From positions 1-41,275 of the forward strand of contig JADMJJ010000075.1 in assembly GCA_018780645.1 (NCBI GenBank): a stretch of 41,275 nt of DNA, read 5' to 3'. The notes beneath the pieces are model-generated. The model worked only from the letters and a program-made list of their open reading frames with translations. It had not been told where the DNA came from and ran no database searches. The translations under genes were made by a program, and so were the position numbers. Positions 10,951 to 21,694 of this stretch are shown one piece after another. Each line of letters starts with the position of its first letter. The stretch's first letter is position 1. The stretch comes from Burkholderiaceae bacterium (GTDB taxonomy: Bacteria > Pseudomonadota > Gammaproteobacteria > Burkholderiales > Burkholderiaceae_C).

Positions 10951-11577
10951 TCAGCCGATGGCGGCGACCCGGCTCATGCGCCGGCCGCTCCAGGCCTTGA
11001 GCAGGCGCCAGCCCAGCAGCAGGGCCACGATGGCGGCATAGATGCCCACCTCGGCAAAGTTGTTCTTGCCGGCACGCATCCAGAAGAAGTGCAGGAGGCC
11101 CAAGAGCACCACCGCATACACCAGCCGGTGCAACAGCTGCCAGCGTTTGGCACCCAGGGCCTTGATTGCGCGGTTGAACGAGGTCAGCGCCAGCGGCAGC
11201 ATCAGCATCAGCGCCGTGAAGCCGACCAGGATGAAGGGGCGCTTGGCGATGTCTCTGGCGATGTCGCCGAACTCGAGGCCCATGTCCAGCCAGGCATAAC
11301 TGAGCAGATGCATGCAGCCGTAGAAGAAGGCGTACAGGCCCAGCATGCGGCGAAAGCGCGCCAGCGCCGGTTGCTTGAGCCACTGGCGCAGCGGCGTGAT
11401 GGCCAGCGTCAAGCACAGGAAACGCAGCGTCCAGTCGCCGAGGCCCCGTATCAAGGCCTCGGCCGGGTTCGCGCCAAGCGTGTCGAACACCACGCCGTAG
11501 ACCAACGAGGCCAGCGGCAGCAGGGCCAGCGCAAAAAGCAGCGGCTTGGCCGCGGGGTGCAGCAGCAGGTTCTTCAT
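10951..11577 (-). CDS. msrQ: Protein-methionine-sulfoxide reductase haem-binding subunit MsrQ
   Basis: Haem-b membrane protein (YedZ) that passes electrons from the quinone pool or flavin reductase to MsrP. It has 208 residues and about six transmembrane helices. Candidate haem-ligand histidines lie in FFYGCMHLLSYAW, WQLLHRLVY and LLHFFWMR. It follows msrP by 16 bp, so the two are co-transcribed. Confidence 0.95.
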   Translation of the reverse strand: MKNLLLHPAAKPLLFALALLPLASLVYGVVFDTLGANPAEALIRGLGDWTLRFLCLTLAITPLRQWLKQPALARFRRMLGLYAFFYGCMHLLSYAWLDMGLEFGDIARDIAKRPFILVGFTALMLMLPLALTSFNRAIKALGAKRWQLLHRLVYAVVLLGLLHFFWMRAGKNNFAEVGIYAAIVALLLGWRLLKAWSGRRMSRVAAIG

Positions 11578-11593
11578 GTCGGCGCGGCGAAGC

Positions 11594-12589
<996 letters not shown>

Positions 12590-12642
12590 CTGGGGTCTCC
12601 GGGGAACATCGTCATCACTTGGTCGAAAGAGCCACGAGAACC

Positions 12643-14001
12643 TTACAAGGTTCCGTAGGAATGCAGCCCCGACAGAAACATATTCACCCCCAGGAAGGCA
12701 AAGGTCGTGACGACCAGGCCCACCAGCGCCCACCAGGCGGCAACCACGCCGCGCAGGCCCTTGATCAGCCGCATGTGCAGCCAGGCCGCGTAGTTGAGCC
12801 AAACAATCAGCGCCCAGGTCTCCTTCGGATCCCAGCTCCAATAGCCGCCCCAGGCCTCGGCGGCCCAGAAGGCGCCCAGGATGGTGGCGATGGTGAAGAA
12901 GGCAAAACCCAGGGCAATGGCCTTGTACATCAGGTCATCGAGCACCTCCAGCGAGGGCAGACGCGCCGTCAGCGGCTTGCGCGCCAGCACGCACAGGCCG
13001 AAGAAGACCAGCAGGCCGGCCATCTTGCCGGCCCAGCTGTCCAGGCCGGCGATCGAGGCTTCGGGCAGGCCGGCGCCGAAGCGCACCGCCAGGATCACGG
13101 CAATCAGCGCGGCCGGCACGCCCAGCAGACCGATCACCAGCGCGCGCGGCGTGGCCGTCTTCAGCAGATAGGCCATGGCCACCATCGCCGACATCGCGAA
13201 GGTGCCGTAGCCGACGAAGTTGGCCGGCACATGGATCTTCATCCACCAGCTCTGCAGGGCCGGAACCAGCGGCTGGATCTCGTGCGCCTCGCGCGCCACC
13301 GTGTACCAGAGCAGGAAGCTGACCGCCGCGCTGATCACCAGCAGCACATAGGCGCCAAGCGCCCGGGTCTTGAAGCGGCTCTCGTAGTACAGATAGAACA
13401 GCGCCGTCATCCAGCAGAACAGCACGAACACCTCGTACAGATTGCTGACCGGGATATGGCCGATGTCGGGGGCGATCTGGTGGCTTTCGAACCAGCGCAC
13501 CATGGTGCCGGTCAGCGCCATGAAGACGGCGCCCCAGGCCAGGCGCGAGCCGATAGCCTCGGCCGCGCTGGCCTCGCCGCGCTTGGTGAAGAAGCCGCCC
13601 CAGAAGAACAGCGTGCTCATGAAGAACAGCAGGCTCATCCACAGGATGGCGCTCTGGCTGGACAGCATGTACTTGAGCAGGAACACCCGGTCGGCCGCGC
13701 CGAGGTCGGCGCCGAAGCCGTCCGGCGTGCGGTTGTACAGGCTGATGGCCAAGAGGCTGGCAGCGCCGACGAGCAGCATCAGCACCCGCAGCGGCTTCCA
13801 GAACCAGCCCAGGGCGATCAGCGAGGGCGTGGCGAACAGCAGGATGCCCTGCTCATAGCCGTCCATCGAGTGGCCGTAGCGCATGAAGGCATAGGCGGCA
13901 CCGCCCAGCACCAGGGCGGCAAAAGCCCAGTCGAACAGGTTCAGGCCGCTGAGGCGCGCACCCAAACCGGGGCGGCCCATGGTCATCGTCGTCGTGTTCA
14001 T
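12643..14001 (-). CDS. ccsB: Cytochrome c biogenesis protein CcsB (CcsA/ResC type)
   Basis: Haem-handling half of the System II cytochrome c synthase. It carries haem across the inner membrane and presents it to apocytochromes. 452 residues, strongly hydrophobic. It has the tryptophan-rich WWD motif ([18 protein letters not shown]) and conserved histidines in [27 protein letters not shown] and AAWLHMRL. The start overlaps the resB stop as ATGA. Together with ResB it forms a two-protein synthase. Confidence 0.95.
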   Translation of the reverse strand: MNTTTMTMGRPGLGARLSGLNLFDWAFAALVLGGAAYAFMRYGHSMDGYEQGILLFATPSLIALGWFWKPLRVLMLLVGAASLLAISLYNRTPDGFGADLGAADRVFLLKYMLSSQSAILWMSLLFFMSTLFFWGGFFTKRGEASAAEAIGSRLAWGAVFMALTGTMVRWFESHQIAPDIGHIPVSNLYEVFVLFCWMTALFYLYYESRFKTRALGAYVLLVISAAVSFLLWYTVAREAHEIQPLVPALQSWWMKIHVPANFVGYGTFAMSAMVAMAYLLKTATPRALVIGLLGVPAALIAVILAVRFGAGLPEASIAGLDSWAGKMAGLLVFFGLCVLARKPLTARLPSLEVLDDLMYKAIALGFAFFTIATILGAFWAAEAWGGYWSWDPKETWALIVWLNYAAWLHMRLIKGLRGVVAAWWALVGLVVTTFAFLGVNMFLSGLHSYGTL

Positions 14002-16112
14002 GTGGCTTTGTCTCTCAATACCGCCTGTTGCAGGCGATCAAACTCGGTGTCGGTGTCCAGGGTGCGGCGCGTGGTGGACAGGGCCATGGTCACGCGCGTG
14101 CCCTCGGGCACGGCTTGGAGCCAGATCCACATCCGGCGTTCCCTTATGTACAACATCGTGAACACACCCACAATCAATAGCACTGCGCCCAGGTAGACCA
14201 GCTTCTGGCCCGGCGCCCGCGCGACCTGGAACACGCTGGCCTGCACCTGCTTGAAGTCGCTGAGCTGCAGTATCACCGGCGCCGGGTAGAACATGCTGTC
14301 CGACAGCGCCAGCACCGATTGGGTCATGAAGCGTTGCGCCGCCTCGTCGGTCTTGGGTTCGCCCAGGCCGGCCCGCTCGCGCACCATCTTGTGCAACTCG
14401 AACAGGCTGCCGTTGAGGATGCGCAGCAGGACCTCGGAGATGCGCGAGCGGTCGTTCTCCGGCACCTCGCGCTCGATGAACTGCGACAGACCCGGCAGGC
14501 CACCGACCGGCGTCTCGCCCGGCTTCACCCCTTCGGCACCGGCAAACAGCGACAGCGCGCGCCGGGCCGTACCCTGCAGCTGCGGAGTCATCTCGGGCTT
14601 GTCCACGGGCGTGGCCAGGCGCGCATAGCGCAGCGCCGCCTGCTCGCGCAGGGCCGGATCGCTCAAGGCCTGGCGCAACTGCAGCCAGCCATCGATATTG
14701 CCCTGATCATCGACCGGTATGCGCAGATAGCGGAAGCTCTCGGCCGGCGTGTCGCGCACGCCGACCAGGAAGGAACGCTGGCCATCCAGCTCGACCGGCA
14801 CCATGTAGTTGTTGTATTCCCGGGCCTGGCCGCTGGCGTCGCGCAGCTTGTAGCTGACCGAGGGGCCGACGTTCTGCAGCGTCTTCTCGGTCTTCACCTT
14901 GGCGCCCGAGCCCAGATGCTTGTCCAGCGACGCGGCCAAGTCGACCTTGCGCACATCGGCGCCAGAGCCGCTCGCTCCGCCATCGGCGATGGTGTTCTCG
15001 ACATTGATGACGCGCAGGCCGGTGAACTCCAGCATCAGCTTGTCGTTGCCATTGCTCAACGAGGTGCTGCTGCCTATGGTGCCCTGGACCTTGAAAGACT
15101 TGCCACCCGCCACCAGCGGCTGAGCCTGCAGGGTGACCTCGGAGCCGCCGTCATCGAAGCTGCTCTGGTAGATGGCCACGCCGCGGTGATGGGCGGGCTC
15201 GTTGACCTTGACGGTGGCCGGCGTCGTCTTGCCGGTATCGCGGTCATGAATCAGCACCTCGCTGGCGAACAGCTTGGGCATGCCGGTGTCGTAGTACTCG
15301 ACGATGAACTTCTTCAGCTCCACGTCGAAGGGCAGGTCCTGCAGCACCACACCGTCGGGCATGCTCAGGATCGCTGTGCCGGCGCGGCCGCCCTCGGGCA
15401 CCATCAGGTTGCCGCGGAAGGTCGGCGTGGCCTCGCCCAGCCGATGCGCGGCCGGCACATCGCGTATCAGGCCGGCGCCGGAATAGACCGACTTGCCCTG
15501 CAGCAGCATCATGCCCTTGACGATCAGGTCACCGTCCAGCAGGCCGCCCAGACAGACCAGCACGATGGCGGAGTGCGCAGCGATATAGCCGATCTTGTTG
15601 CTGGTGCCGGCGCGGGCCGCCACCATCTGGCCGCCGTCACGCTGCTGCAGCTTGGCCTGCCAGCCGGCCCTGGCCAGCAGGGTGTTGATGCGCTCCAGGG
15701 TCTGCGCCGGGCTCAGGCTCAGCCGGCCCTCGGCTCGGTGGTGGAAGGACTTCAGCGACTGCTCGCGCAGGTCTTCCTTGTAGCTCTTCAGGTCGACCAG
15801 GATCTTGGGCGTGTTACGCGCGATGCACAGGCTGGTGGACAGCACCAGAAAGGCCAGAATCAGCAGGAACCACCAGGCGCTGTAGACCGTGTAGAGATCG
15901 ATCTTCTGGTAGACCTCGGCCCAGAACGGGCCGAACTGGTTCACATAGTTGTTCAGCGGCTCGCGCTGCTTGACCACGGTGCCTATCACCGAGGCGATGC
16001 AGATCACCGTCAGCAGCGAGATCGAAAACCGCATCGAGGCCAGCAGGTCGAACAGCTCGCGGGCGGTGCTGGAGGACGGAACGGCCCGTGGGGCGGAGGT
16101 GGAGTCAGGCAT
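13998..16112 (-). CDS. resB: Cytochrome c biogenesis protein ResB (Ccs1)
   Basis: Partner of CcsB in System II cytochrome c maturation; it holds the apocytochrome for haem ligation. 704 residues. An N-terminal transmembrane block contains SMRFSISLLTVICIASVIGT and VYSAWWFLLILAFLVLSTSLC. A long periplasmic domain and a C-terminal transmembrane helix (VYLGAVLLIVGVFTMLYIRE) follow. It is first in the resB-ccsB-(msrPQ) cluster and lies downstream of the terminated cytochrome c4 gene, which fits its job. Confidence 0.95.
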   Translation of the reverse strand: MPDSTSAPRAVPSSSTARELFDLLASMRFSISLLTVICIASVIGTVVKQREPLNNYVNQFGPFWAEVYQKIDLYTVYSAWWFLLILAFLVLSTSLCIARNTPKILVDLKSYKEDLREQSLKSFHHRAEGRLSLSPAQTLERINTLLARAGWQAKLQQRDGGQMVAARAGTSNKIGYIAAHSAIVLVCLGGLLDGDLIVKGMMLLQGKSVYSGAGLIRDVPAAHRLGEATPTFRGNLMVPEGGRAGTAILSMPDGVVLQDLPFDVELKKFIVEYYDTGMPKLFASEVLIHDRDTGKTTPATVKVNEPAHHRGVAIYQSSFDDGGSEVTLQAQPLVAGGKSFKVQGTIGSSTSLSNGNDKLMLEFTGLRVINVENTIADGGASGSGADVRKVDLAASLDKHLGSGAKVKTEKTLQNVGPSVSYKLRDASGQAREYNNYMVPVELDGQRSFLVGVRDTPAESFRYLRIPVDDQGNIDGWLQLRQALSDPALREQAALRYARLATPVDKPEMTPQLQGTARRALSLFAGAEGVKPGETPVGGLPGLSQFIEREVPENDRSRISEVLLRILNGSLFELHKMVRERAGLGEPKTDEAAQRFMTQSVLALSDSMFYPAPVILQLSDFKQVQASVFQVARAPGQKLVYLGAVLLIVGVFTMLYIRERRMWIWLQAVPEGTRVTMALSTTRRTLDTDTEFDRLQQAVLRDKAT

Positions 16113-16157
16113 GGCGGAATTGTCGGGCCTAAGGCTTAAGAGGGTGCGGCACCATAG

Positions 16158-16185
16158 AAAAAGGCCGGATCAAGCCGGCCTTTTT
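16158..16185. terminator. Terminator of the cytochrome c4 gene (symmetrical)
   Basis: AAAAA-GGCCGG (16158-16168), a 6-nt loop, then CCGGCC-TTTTT (16175-16185). On the - strand it follows the cytochrome c4 gene by about 20 bp and separates it from resB. The A and T runs make it usable from either side. Confidence 0.88.
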
Positions 16186-16206
16186 GCATTCCCGCAGGGG
16201 AACTGA

Positions 16207-16833
16207 TCAACGCAGACCGGCGATGTAGTCGGCCACGGCCTTGATCTCGCGATCGTTCATCTTGGCGGTGATGCTCTTCATCATCGGGCTGTTGCCACGG
16301 GTGCCGGCGCGCATGGCCAGCAGCTGGGCTTCGGTGTAGTCGCCATGCTGACCGGCCAGGCGCGGGTACTGGGCGGGCAGGCCGGCGCCGTTGGGGCTGT
16401 GGCAGCCGGCGCAGGCCGGGATGCTGCGGTCGGCGATGCCACCGCGGTAGATCTTTTCACCCAGGGTGACCAGATCCTTGTCCTTGGAGAAGCCGGGCTT
16501 GGCCTGCTTGGAAGCGTAGAAAGCCGCCACGTTCTTCATGTCGTCCTCGGTCAGCGCGGCCGACATGCCGGCCATGATCGGGTTGGCACGCTTGCCGGAC
16601 TTGAACTCGGTCAGCTGCTTGACCAGGTAGTCAGCGTGCTGGCCCTGGATGATCGGATTGGCGGGGCTGCCGCGCGAACCGTCGGCCGTGTGGCAGGCTG
16701 CGCAGACCTGAGTGGCCGTGGCTTGGCCCTTGGCCAGATCGGGCTTGGCCGGGGCCTTCGTTTCCGCCGCATGTGCCGCTACGGCAAGCACGAGGCCAGA
16801 TATCAGGGTCAACAAATGGGCGGCTGTTTTCAT
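16207..16833 (-). CDS. Dihaem cytochrome c4
   Basis: Periplasmic electron carrier of 208 residues with a signal peptide (LLTLISGLVLAVAAHAAE). It has two c-type haem sites, CAACH near residue 44 and CAGCH near residue 141, in two similar halves: QGQHADYLVKQL and AGQHGDYTEAQL precede each axial-Met segment. That is the cytochrome c4 pattern. It probably donates electrons to a terminal oxidase. It is divergent from engB with 71 bp between starts. Confidence 0.95.
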   Translation of the reverse strand: MKTAAHLLTLISGLVLAVAAHAAETKAPAKPDLAKGQATATQVCAACHTADGSRGSPANPIIQGQHADYLVKQLTEFKSGKRANPIMAGMSAALTEDDMKNVAAFYASKQAKPGFSKDKDLVTLGEKIYRGGIADRSIPACAGCHSPNGAGLPAQYPRLAGQHGDYTEAQLLAMRAGTRGNSPMMKSITAKMNDREIKAVADYIAGLR

Positions 16834-16904
16834 GAGAGGATGGGTATCACCAAAAGCGCAACCGCCGGATTTTACAATGCTCGGCCACCCAGCCCGAGAA
16901 TTTC

Positions 16905-17654
16905 ATGACAACTACAACTCCAAAACCGCAAGAATCCGGCGCTGCAGCGGCCCAGACCGCCCCCAAAAGCGCCCCCGTCAGCGAGAAGGTCGCCCTGGGC
17001 TGGACGCATACCGCACGCTTTCTCACCACAGCCAGCAAGGTGGTCGAGGTGCCGATCTCCGAACTGCCCGAAATTGCCTTCGTCGGCCGCTCCAATGCCG
17101 GCAAATCGACCGCCATCAACACGCTGGCCCAGCAAAAGAGGCTGGCCTTTGCCTCCAAGACACCGGGCCGCACCCAGCATATCAACCTGTTCGAGCTGGG
17201 CCCCAAGGACGCGGCCGACGCCTGGTTCTCCGACCTGCCCGGCTACGGCTATGCGGCCGTGGCCCGCGCCGCCAAGCTGCGCTGGCAGCAGGTGATGGCC
17301 GAGTATCTGGAGATACGCCGCAGCCTGTCGGGCGTGGTGCTGATGGTCGACTCACGCCTGGGCCTGACCGATCTGGACAAGCAGCTGCTGTCGTTCGTCG
17401 CCCCCCGCGTGGGCACCGGCGAGGTCAAGCTGCTGGTATTGCTGACCAAGGCCGACAAGCTCAACCGCAAGGAACAGGCCGCCATCCTGGCCAGCACCCA
17501 GACCGAGCTGGCCGACCTGGCCACCGATGACTCCGACATCGCCATCACGCTGTTCTCGGCGCTGAAGAAGATGGGCGTCGGCGATGTGGCCTGCATCCTG
17601 CACGAATGGGTGCATCCGCAAGTGACGACCGCGGACGTCGTGTCACCGGATTGA
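16905..17654 (+). CDS. engB: Ribosome biogenesis GTPase EngB (YihA/YsxC)
   Basis: Essential small GTPase for large-subunit ribosome assembly. 249 residues: a low-complexity Ala/Pro/Thr N-terminal extension of about 30 residues, then G1 GRSNAGKS (61-68), G3 DLPGYGYA, G4 TKAD and G5 SALKK. The ATG at 16905 is taken as start; the extension is poorly conserved, so the true start could be later. It is divergent from cytochrome c4. Confidence 0.95.
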   Translation: MTTTTPKPQESGAAAAQTAPKSAPVSEKVALGWTHTARFLTTASKVVEVPISELPEIAFVGRSNAGKSTAINTLAQQKRLAFASKTPGRTQHINLFELGPKDAADAWFSDLPGYGYAAVARAAKLRWQQVMAEYLEIRRSLSGVVLMVDSRLGLTDLDKQLLSFVAPRVGTGEVKLLVLLTKADKLNRKEQAAILASTQTELADLATDDSDIAITLFSALKKMGVGDVACILHEWVHPQVTTADVVSPD

Positions 17655-17708
17655 CACCCGGGCTCCCGGCGGCGCGGGATACTGCGCCGACCCCAAAGGG
17701 AGCCTCCA

Positions 17709-18614
17709 ATGATTGAAACCTTCCAGGCCGAGCTGCCGCACGGCATCACCCTGTCCTGCCGCGCCTGCGGCCCGAAAGACGCCCCGGCCCTGCTGTTCCT
17801 GCACGGCTTCCCCGAGGCTGCTTTCGTCTGGGACGAGCTGATCACCGCACTCGGAAGCGACTTTCGCTGCATCGCCCCGAACCTGCGCGGCTACGAGCAC
17901 TCCTCGCGGCCAGCCGAGGTGGAGGCCTACCGCGCCAAGCATCTGATGGCCGATCTGGAGGCCCTGCTCAAGCACCAAGGGGTGCCCCAGCTGGAGGCGC
18001 TGATCGCCCATGACTGGGGCGGCGCCGTGGCCTGGAACATGGCGGTGCAGCGGCCGCAGCTGATGAAGCGGCTGATCATCATCAACTCGCCGCACCCGGC
18101 CACCTTTCTGCGCGAGCTGCAGACCAATCCGGCCCAGCAGGCGTCCAGCGCCTACATGACGTTTCTATGCCGGCCGGATGCCGAAGACCTGCTGCGCGAG
18201 AACGACTATGCCCGGCTCTGGCCCTTCTTCAGCCACGACATGGGCGAGAGCGGCGACCCGGCCTGGCTGACCGGGGCCGTCAAGCAGCAGTACCGCGAGG
18301 TCTGGAACCTGGGCCTGAACGGCCCGCTGAACTTCTACCGCGCCTCGCCGCTGCGCCCGCCGACGGCCACCGACCAGACGGTGATGAGCCTGCAATTCCC
18401 GCCCGAGTTCGTCACCGTCAAGCTGCCCACCCATGTGATCTGGGCCGAGGCCGACATCGCCCTGCCCCTGGTCCTGATCGAGGGCCTGGAGGCCTTTGTG
18501 CCGCAGCTGACGCTGACCCGCGTGCCCGGCGCCTCGCACTGGATCGTCCACGAGCAGCCGGCACTGGTGGAGGCGGAGATTCGGCGTGCGCTGACTGCTA
18601 CGGCCGACCAATGA
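17709..18614 (+). CDS. Alpha/beta hydrolase, epoxide-hydrolase / haloalkane-dehalogenase type
   Basis: A 301-residue soluble hydrolase. Visible family elements are the oxyanion motif HGFPE (32-36), the nucleophile elbow AHDWGG with Asp102 (Asp, not Ser, points to epoxide hydrolase or dehalogenase), a candidate acid Asp249 (AEADIAL) and the catalytic His277 (GASHWIVHE). A GGGAGC ribosome binding site lies 5 nt before the ATG. The substrate cannot be read from sequence. Its 3' end overlaps the convergent patatin gene by 17 bp. Confidence 0.9.
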   Translation: MIETFQAELPHGITLSCRACGPKDAPALLFLHGFPEAAFVWDELITALGSDFRCIAPNLRGYEHSSRPAEVEAYRAKHLMADLEALLKHQGVPQLEALIAHDWGGAVAWNMAVQRPQLMKRLIIINSPHPATFLRELQTNPAQQASSAYMTFLCRPDAEDLLRENDYARLWPFFSHDMGESGDPAWLTGAVKQQYREVWNLGLNGPLNFYRASPLRPPTATDQTVMSLQFPPEFVTVKLPTHVIWAEADIALPLVLIEGLEAFVPQLTLTRVPGASHWIVHEQPALVEAEIRRALTATADQ

Positions 18615-20847
18615 ACAGATAGATCGCCGTGCCGGCCTTGGGCGCGTAGCCCAGGCCCACATAGAGCGGTCCCACCGTGGTGTCGGTGCCCAGGAACAGG
18701 CTGCTGGCCCAGCGCAGACCCTTCAAGCTCATCTGACGGTGGTTCTCCCAGGTATTGCCGGCCTCCAGCGAGCCGCCGACGAAGAAGCCGCGGGTCAGCA
18801 CCGGCGTGTCCTTCAGCCTCATGTAGTAGCTGGCGCGGCCAAACAGCAGGGCGGGGCCGATCAGCTGGCCCTGCTTGTAGCCCGACAGCTGCTGGAATCC
18901 GCCCAGCGAATAGGGGCCCTGGATCGAGTCCTCGGGCTCGCGCGCCACCAGGCTGCGCAGATGCAGGTTCAGCGTGTGCCGGCCCCAGCTCTGCACGCCG
19001 GTGGCCTGCAGTTCCATGCGGGCAAAGCTGCCGCTGGTGTGCTCCTTGTTGACCTGGCGGCCGTACAGGGCTTCGAGCGTGTAGCGGTAGCCGCGCTGAG
19101 GGAAGTTGGCGAAGTCGAGCTGGTCGACCACGGCCTTCAGGCGCAGCGCCGTCTCGCTGGCGTCACGCTTGAACTCGTCGAGCGGCAGATCGATGGTCAG
19201 CAGGCTGGGCCGCAGGCGCCAGGCCTCGTGCACAAGGCCCAACCGCACCTCGCCCCATTTGCCCCAGGGCTGGCCCAGATCCATGCCCAGCGTGGCGCCG
19301 GTGCGCAGAAAGCGCGCGCGGCCGTTGCCGGCGTCGTCATATAGATTCAGCTGCCGGCGCTCGACCTTGCCCCAGCCGGAGACGAACCAATCGCGCGAGG
19401 TGCCCAGCTTGACGCCAAGCGGGTGGTACAGCTCGGAGTAGATTCTCGGCGTCTGCCCCAGCGTGAGCTGGTTGCGCCACTCGGTGCCGCCGGGCGTCAG
19501 CCAATGGCGATTGTGCGAGATGCGCAGATTGAAGGAGCTGTCGCCGCTGAGGTCGGTGCTGAGGTCCAGGCCGACGCGGAAGTAGTTCGGGCCCCAGGAC
19601 TTGTCTTCCATGCTGAAGACCAGGGTGTCGCCGGCCTCGCGCTGCGCGACGTGATAGTCCACCCGCTCGAAGTCGCCCGACGAGGCCAGGAAGCGCGTGT
19701 CACGCTCGGCCTTGGCAAGATCGAAGCGCTCGCCGGGTTTGGACTCCAGCTGTTCGGCGAAGCGCTGGGGCTGGGCGATGTCGCTGCCCTCCATGCGCAC
19801 CTCCACCAGCACCGGCTTGTCGAGCTGCGAGCCCCTGCGCGCCTCGCGCCAGCGCTGGTAGCCGGCCTCGTCAACCGCGTAGGCGCGCAGCTGCGGCAGC
19901 GCTGCCTCGGCCGCCTGTTCGCCGAGCTTGACGAAATCCACGCCGCGCTCGAAATCTCCGGAGCTGAGCTTGCCCAGCTGCGGCTTGATCAGCACATCGC
20001 CCTCCGACAGGGTGGCCAGGCTGCGTTTGACGTTCTGCTCGGTGAGGATGTTGATCATCTGCGCCGTCACGCCGATCAGCGAGCCCAGCGACTCTCGCCC
20101 GCCTATCGGCGTGCCCACATTCACGGCGATCAGGCGCTGCGCGCCCATGCCCCGGGCGATGTCCAGCGGCAGGTTGTTGACCAGGCCGCCATCGCCGAGG
20201 ATGCGGCCCTCCCACTCCAGCGGCGCGAACACACCGGGCACGCTCATGCTGGAGCGCATCGCCAAAGCCAGATCGCCCTCGCCGATCACCTGCTGCTCGC
20301 CCGTTTCCAGGTCGGTGGAGACGGCCCGAAAGGGCGTCGGCAGCGCATCGAAGCTGCGGATCTTGCGCACCGGCAGGGTGAACCGGCGCAGCAGGGTCTC
20401 CAGGCCGCGGCTGGACAGCGTGCCCTGGGGCGCCCGGAACTCGCCATCGCGCATGCCGAATTCGAGCACGGCGGAGAACTCGAAGTCCTCCTCCTTGCGG
20501 CGTTGCGACAGGTTCTGCCGGTCCACCCGGCTGGCGAACACATCGCCCCAGGACAGCTGGATCAGCTCGCGCTCCAGCTGCTCGGCATTCATGCCGCTGG
20601 CATACAGGCCGCCGATGATGGCGCCCATCGAGGTGCCTGTGATCAGATCCACCGGGATGCGCTCGCGCTCCAGCACCTTGAGCACGCCCACATGGGCCAG
20701 TCCGCGTGCGCCGCCACCGGACAGCACCAGGCCGATGCGGGGGCGGGTCTTGTCTGCCTGCACGGTATCGACCATCTGCGCCTTCACGCTCGGGCCCAGC
20801 AGCAAGATCAACAGGCAGGTGAGGCGGAGCAGTCGGTTCGGTTGCAT
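18598..20847 (-). CDS. Patatin-like phospholipase with POTRA and BamA-type barrel (type Vd-like)
   Basis: A 749-residue outer-membrane protein. Order: signal peptide (LLRLTCLLILLLGPSVKAQ); patatin lipase domain at about 35-330 with the oxyanion GGGARG (44-49), nucleophile Ser73 in GTSMG and the DGG dyad Asp (Asp219); a POTRA-like segment at about 345-430 (VLVEVRMEGSDIAQPQRFAE); then a 16-strand-type barrel ending in aromatic, strand-like LYVGLGYAPKAGTAIYLFIG. This is the architecture of PlpD-type autotransporters. I chose the ATG at 20847 because it begins a clean signal peptide; 20865 is possible. It is divergent from the ABC ATPase gene (64 bp). Confidence 0.92.
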   Translation of the reverse strand: MQPNRLLRLTCLLILLLGPSVKAQMVDTVQADKTRPRIGLVLSGGGARGLAHVGVLKVLERERIPVDLITGTSMGAIIGGLYASGMNAEQLERELIQLSWGDVFASRVDRQNLSQRRKEEDFEFSAVLEFGMRDGEFRAPQGTLSSRGLETLLRRFTLPVRKIRSFDALPTPFRAVSTDLETGEQQVIGEGDLALAMRSSMSVPGVFAPLEWEGRILGDGGLVNNLPLDIARGMGAQRLIAVNVGTPIGGRESLGSLIGVTAQMINILTEQNVKRSLATLSEGDVLIKPQLGKLSSGDFERGVDFVKLGEQAAEAALPQLRAYAVDEAGYQRWREARRGSQLDKPVLVEVRMEGSDIAQPQRFAEQLESKPGERFDLAKAERDTRFLASSGDFERVDYHVAQREAGDTLVFSMEDKSWGPNYFRVGLDLSTDLSGDSSFNLRISHNRHWLTPGGTEWRNQLTLGQTPRIYSELYHPLGVKLGTSRDWFVSGWGKVERRQLNLYDDAGNGRARFLRTGATLGMDLGQPWGKWGEVRLGLVHEAWRLRPSLLTIDLPLDEFKRDASETALRLKAVVDQLDFANFPQRGYRYTLEALYGRQVNKEHTSGSFARMELQATGVQSWGRHTLNLHLRSLVAREPEDSIQGPYSLGGFQQLSGYKQGQLIGPALLFGRASYYMRLKDTPVLTRGFFVGGSLEAGNTWENHRQMSLKGLRWASSLFLGTDTTVGPLYVGLGYAPKAGTAIYLFIGRP

Positions 20848-20911
20848 GGCCGAATTGTCTCGCATGGCCCGCCCGCCAAGGCCGGGCCGATTTGCGGGCA
20901 CACTGGCGGCA

Positions 20912-21694
20912 ATGAACAAAACGCCATGTGTTTCGCTGCAGCAGGTGCACAAGCGCTTCGCGGGTGGCCTGCTGGCCTTGCAGGACGTCAACCTCGATGT
21001 GAGGGCCGGAGAATTCGTCTCGCTGCTGGGCCCCTCGGGCTGCGGCAAGAGCACGGTGCTGCGCCTGATTGCCGGGTTGGACTCGGCCAGTGGCGGCCAG
21101 GTCGATGCGCCAGCGCTGCGTGGCAGCGCGGCGGCCGACACCGCCTTCGTATTCCAGGAGCCGACCCTGATGCCCTGGGCGAGTGTGTTCGACAACGTCT
21201 GGCTGCCGCTGCGCCTGCAGGGCCTGGCACGCGAGGCGGCGGCCGGCCGAGTGCGCCAGGTGCTGGCCAGCGTCGGCCTGGCCGAGTTCGAACAGGCCTT
21301 TCCGGCCGAGCTGTCGGGCGGCATGAAGATGCGTGCCTCGATCGCCCGGGCCCTGGTCACCAGCCCCCAGCTGCTGCTGATGGACGAACCCTTTGCCGCG
21401 CTGGACGAAATCACCCGCCAGAAGCTCAACACCGATCTGCTGGACTGGTGGCAGCGCCAGCGGCTGAGCTCCCTGTTCGTCACGCACAGCGTGTTCGAGG
21501 CCGTGTTCCTGAGCCAGCGCGTGCTGGTGATGGCGGCCCGCCCGGGCCGGGTGGTGGCGGAGGTGCGGGTCGATGAACCCTATCCGCGCACGGCGGCCTT
21601 TCGTACCTCGCCAGCCTATTCCGCGATCTGCCGCGAGCTGACCCTGGCGCTGGAAGCGGCCCATGCCTTCGACGGCCAGGAGGCGTCGTCTTGA
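20912..21694 (+). CDS. ABC transporter ATP-binding protein (nitrate/sulfonate/taurine type)
   Basis: ATPase of 260 residues with Walker A GPSGCGKST, Q-loop VFQEPTLMPWASVFDNV, signature LSGGMKMRASIARAL and Walker B LLLMDEPFAALDE. The Q-loop and signature wording is that of the SsuB/TauB/NrtD group. It is first of a three-gene operon (ATPase, permease, binding protein), and its stop overlaps the TTG start of the permease gene. Confidence 0.92.
   Translation: MNKTPCVSLQQVHKRFAGGLLALQDVNLDVRAGEFVSLLGPSGCGKSTVLRLIAGLDSASGGQVDAPALRGSAAADTAFVFQEPTLMPWASVFDNVWLPLRLQGLAREAAAGRVRQVLASVGLAEFEQAFPAELSGGMKMRASIARALVTSPQLLLMDEPFAALDEITRQKLNTDLLDWWQRQRLSSLFVTHSVFEAVFLSQRVLVMAARPGRVVAEVRVDEPYPRTAAFRTSPAYSAICRELTLALEAAHAFDGQEASS

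Noticed and set aside
14319-16139. 606-residue open frame on the + strand
   Set aside because: It lies fully antisense to resB, has the His/Gln/Leu-rich composition of high-GC shadow frames, and has no recognisable domain.
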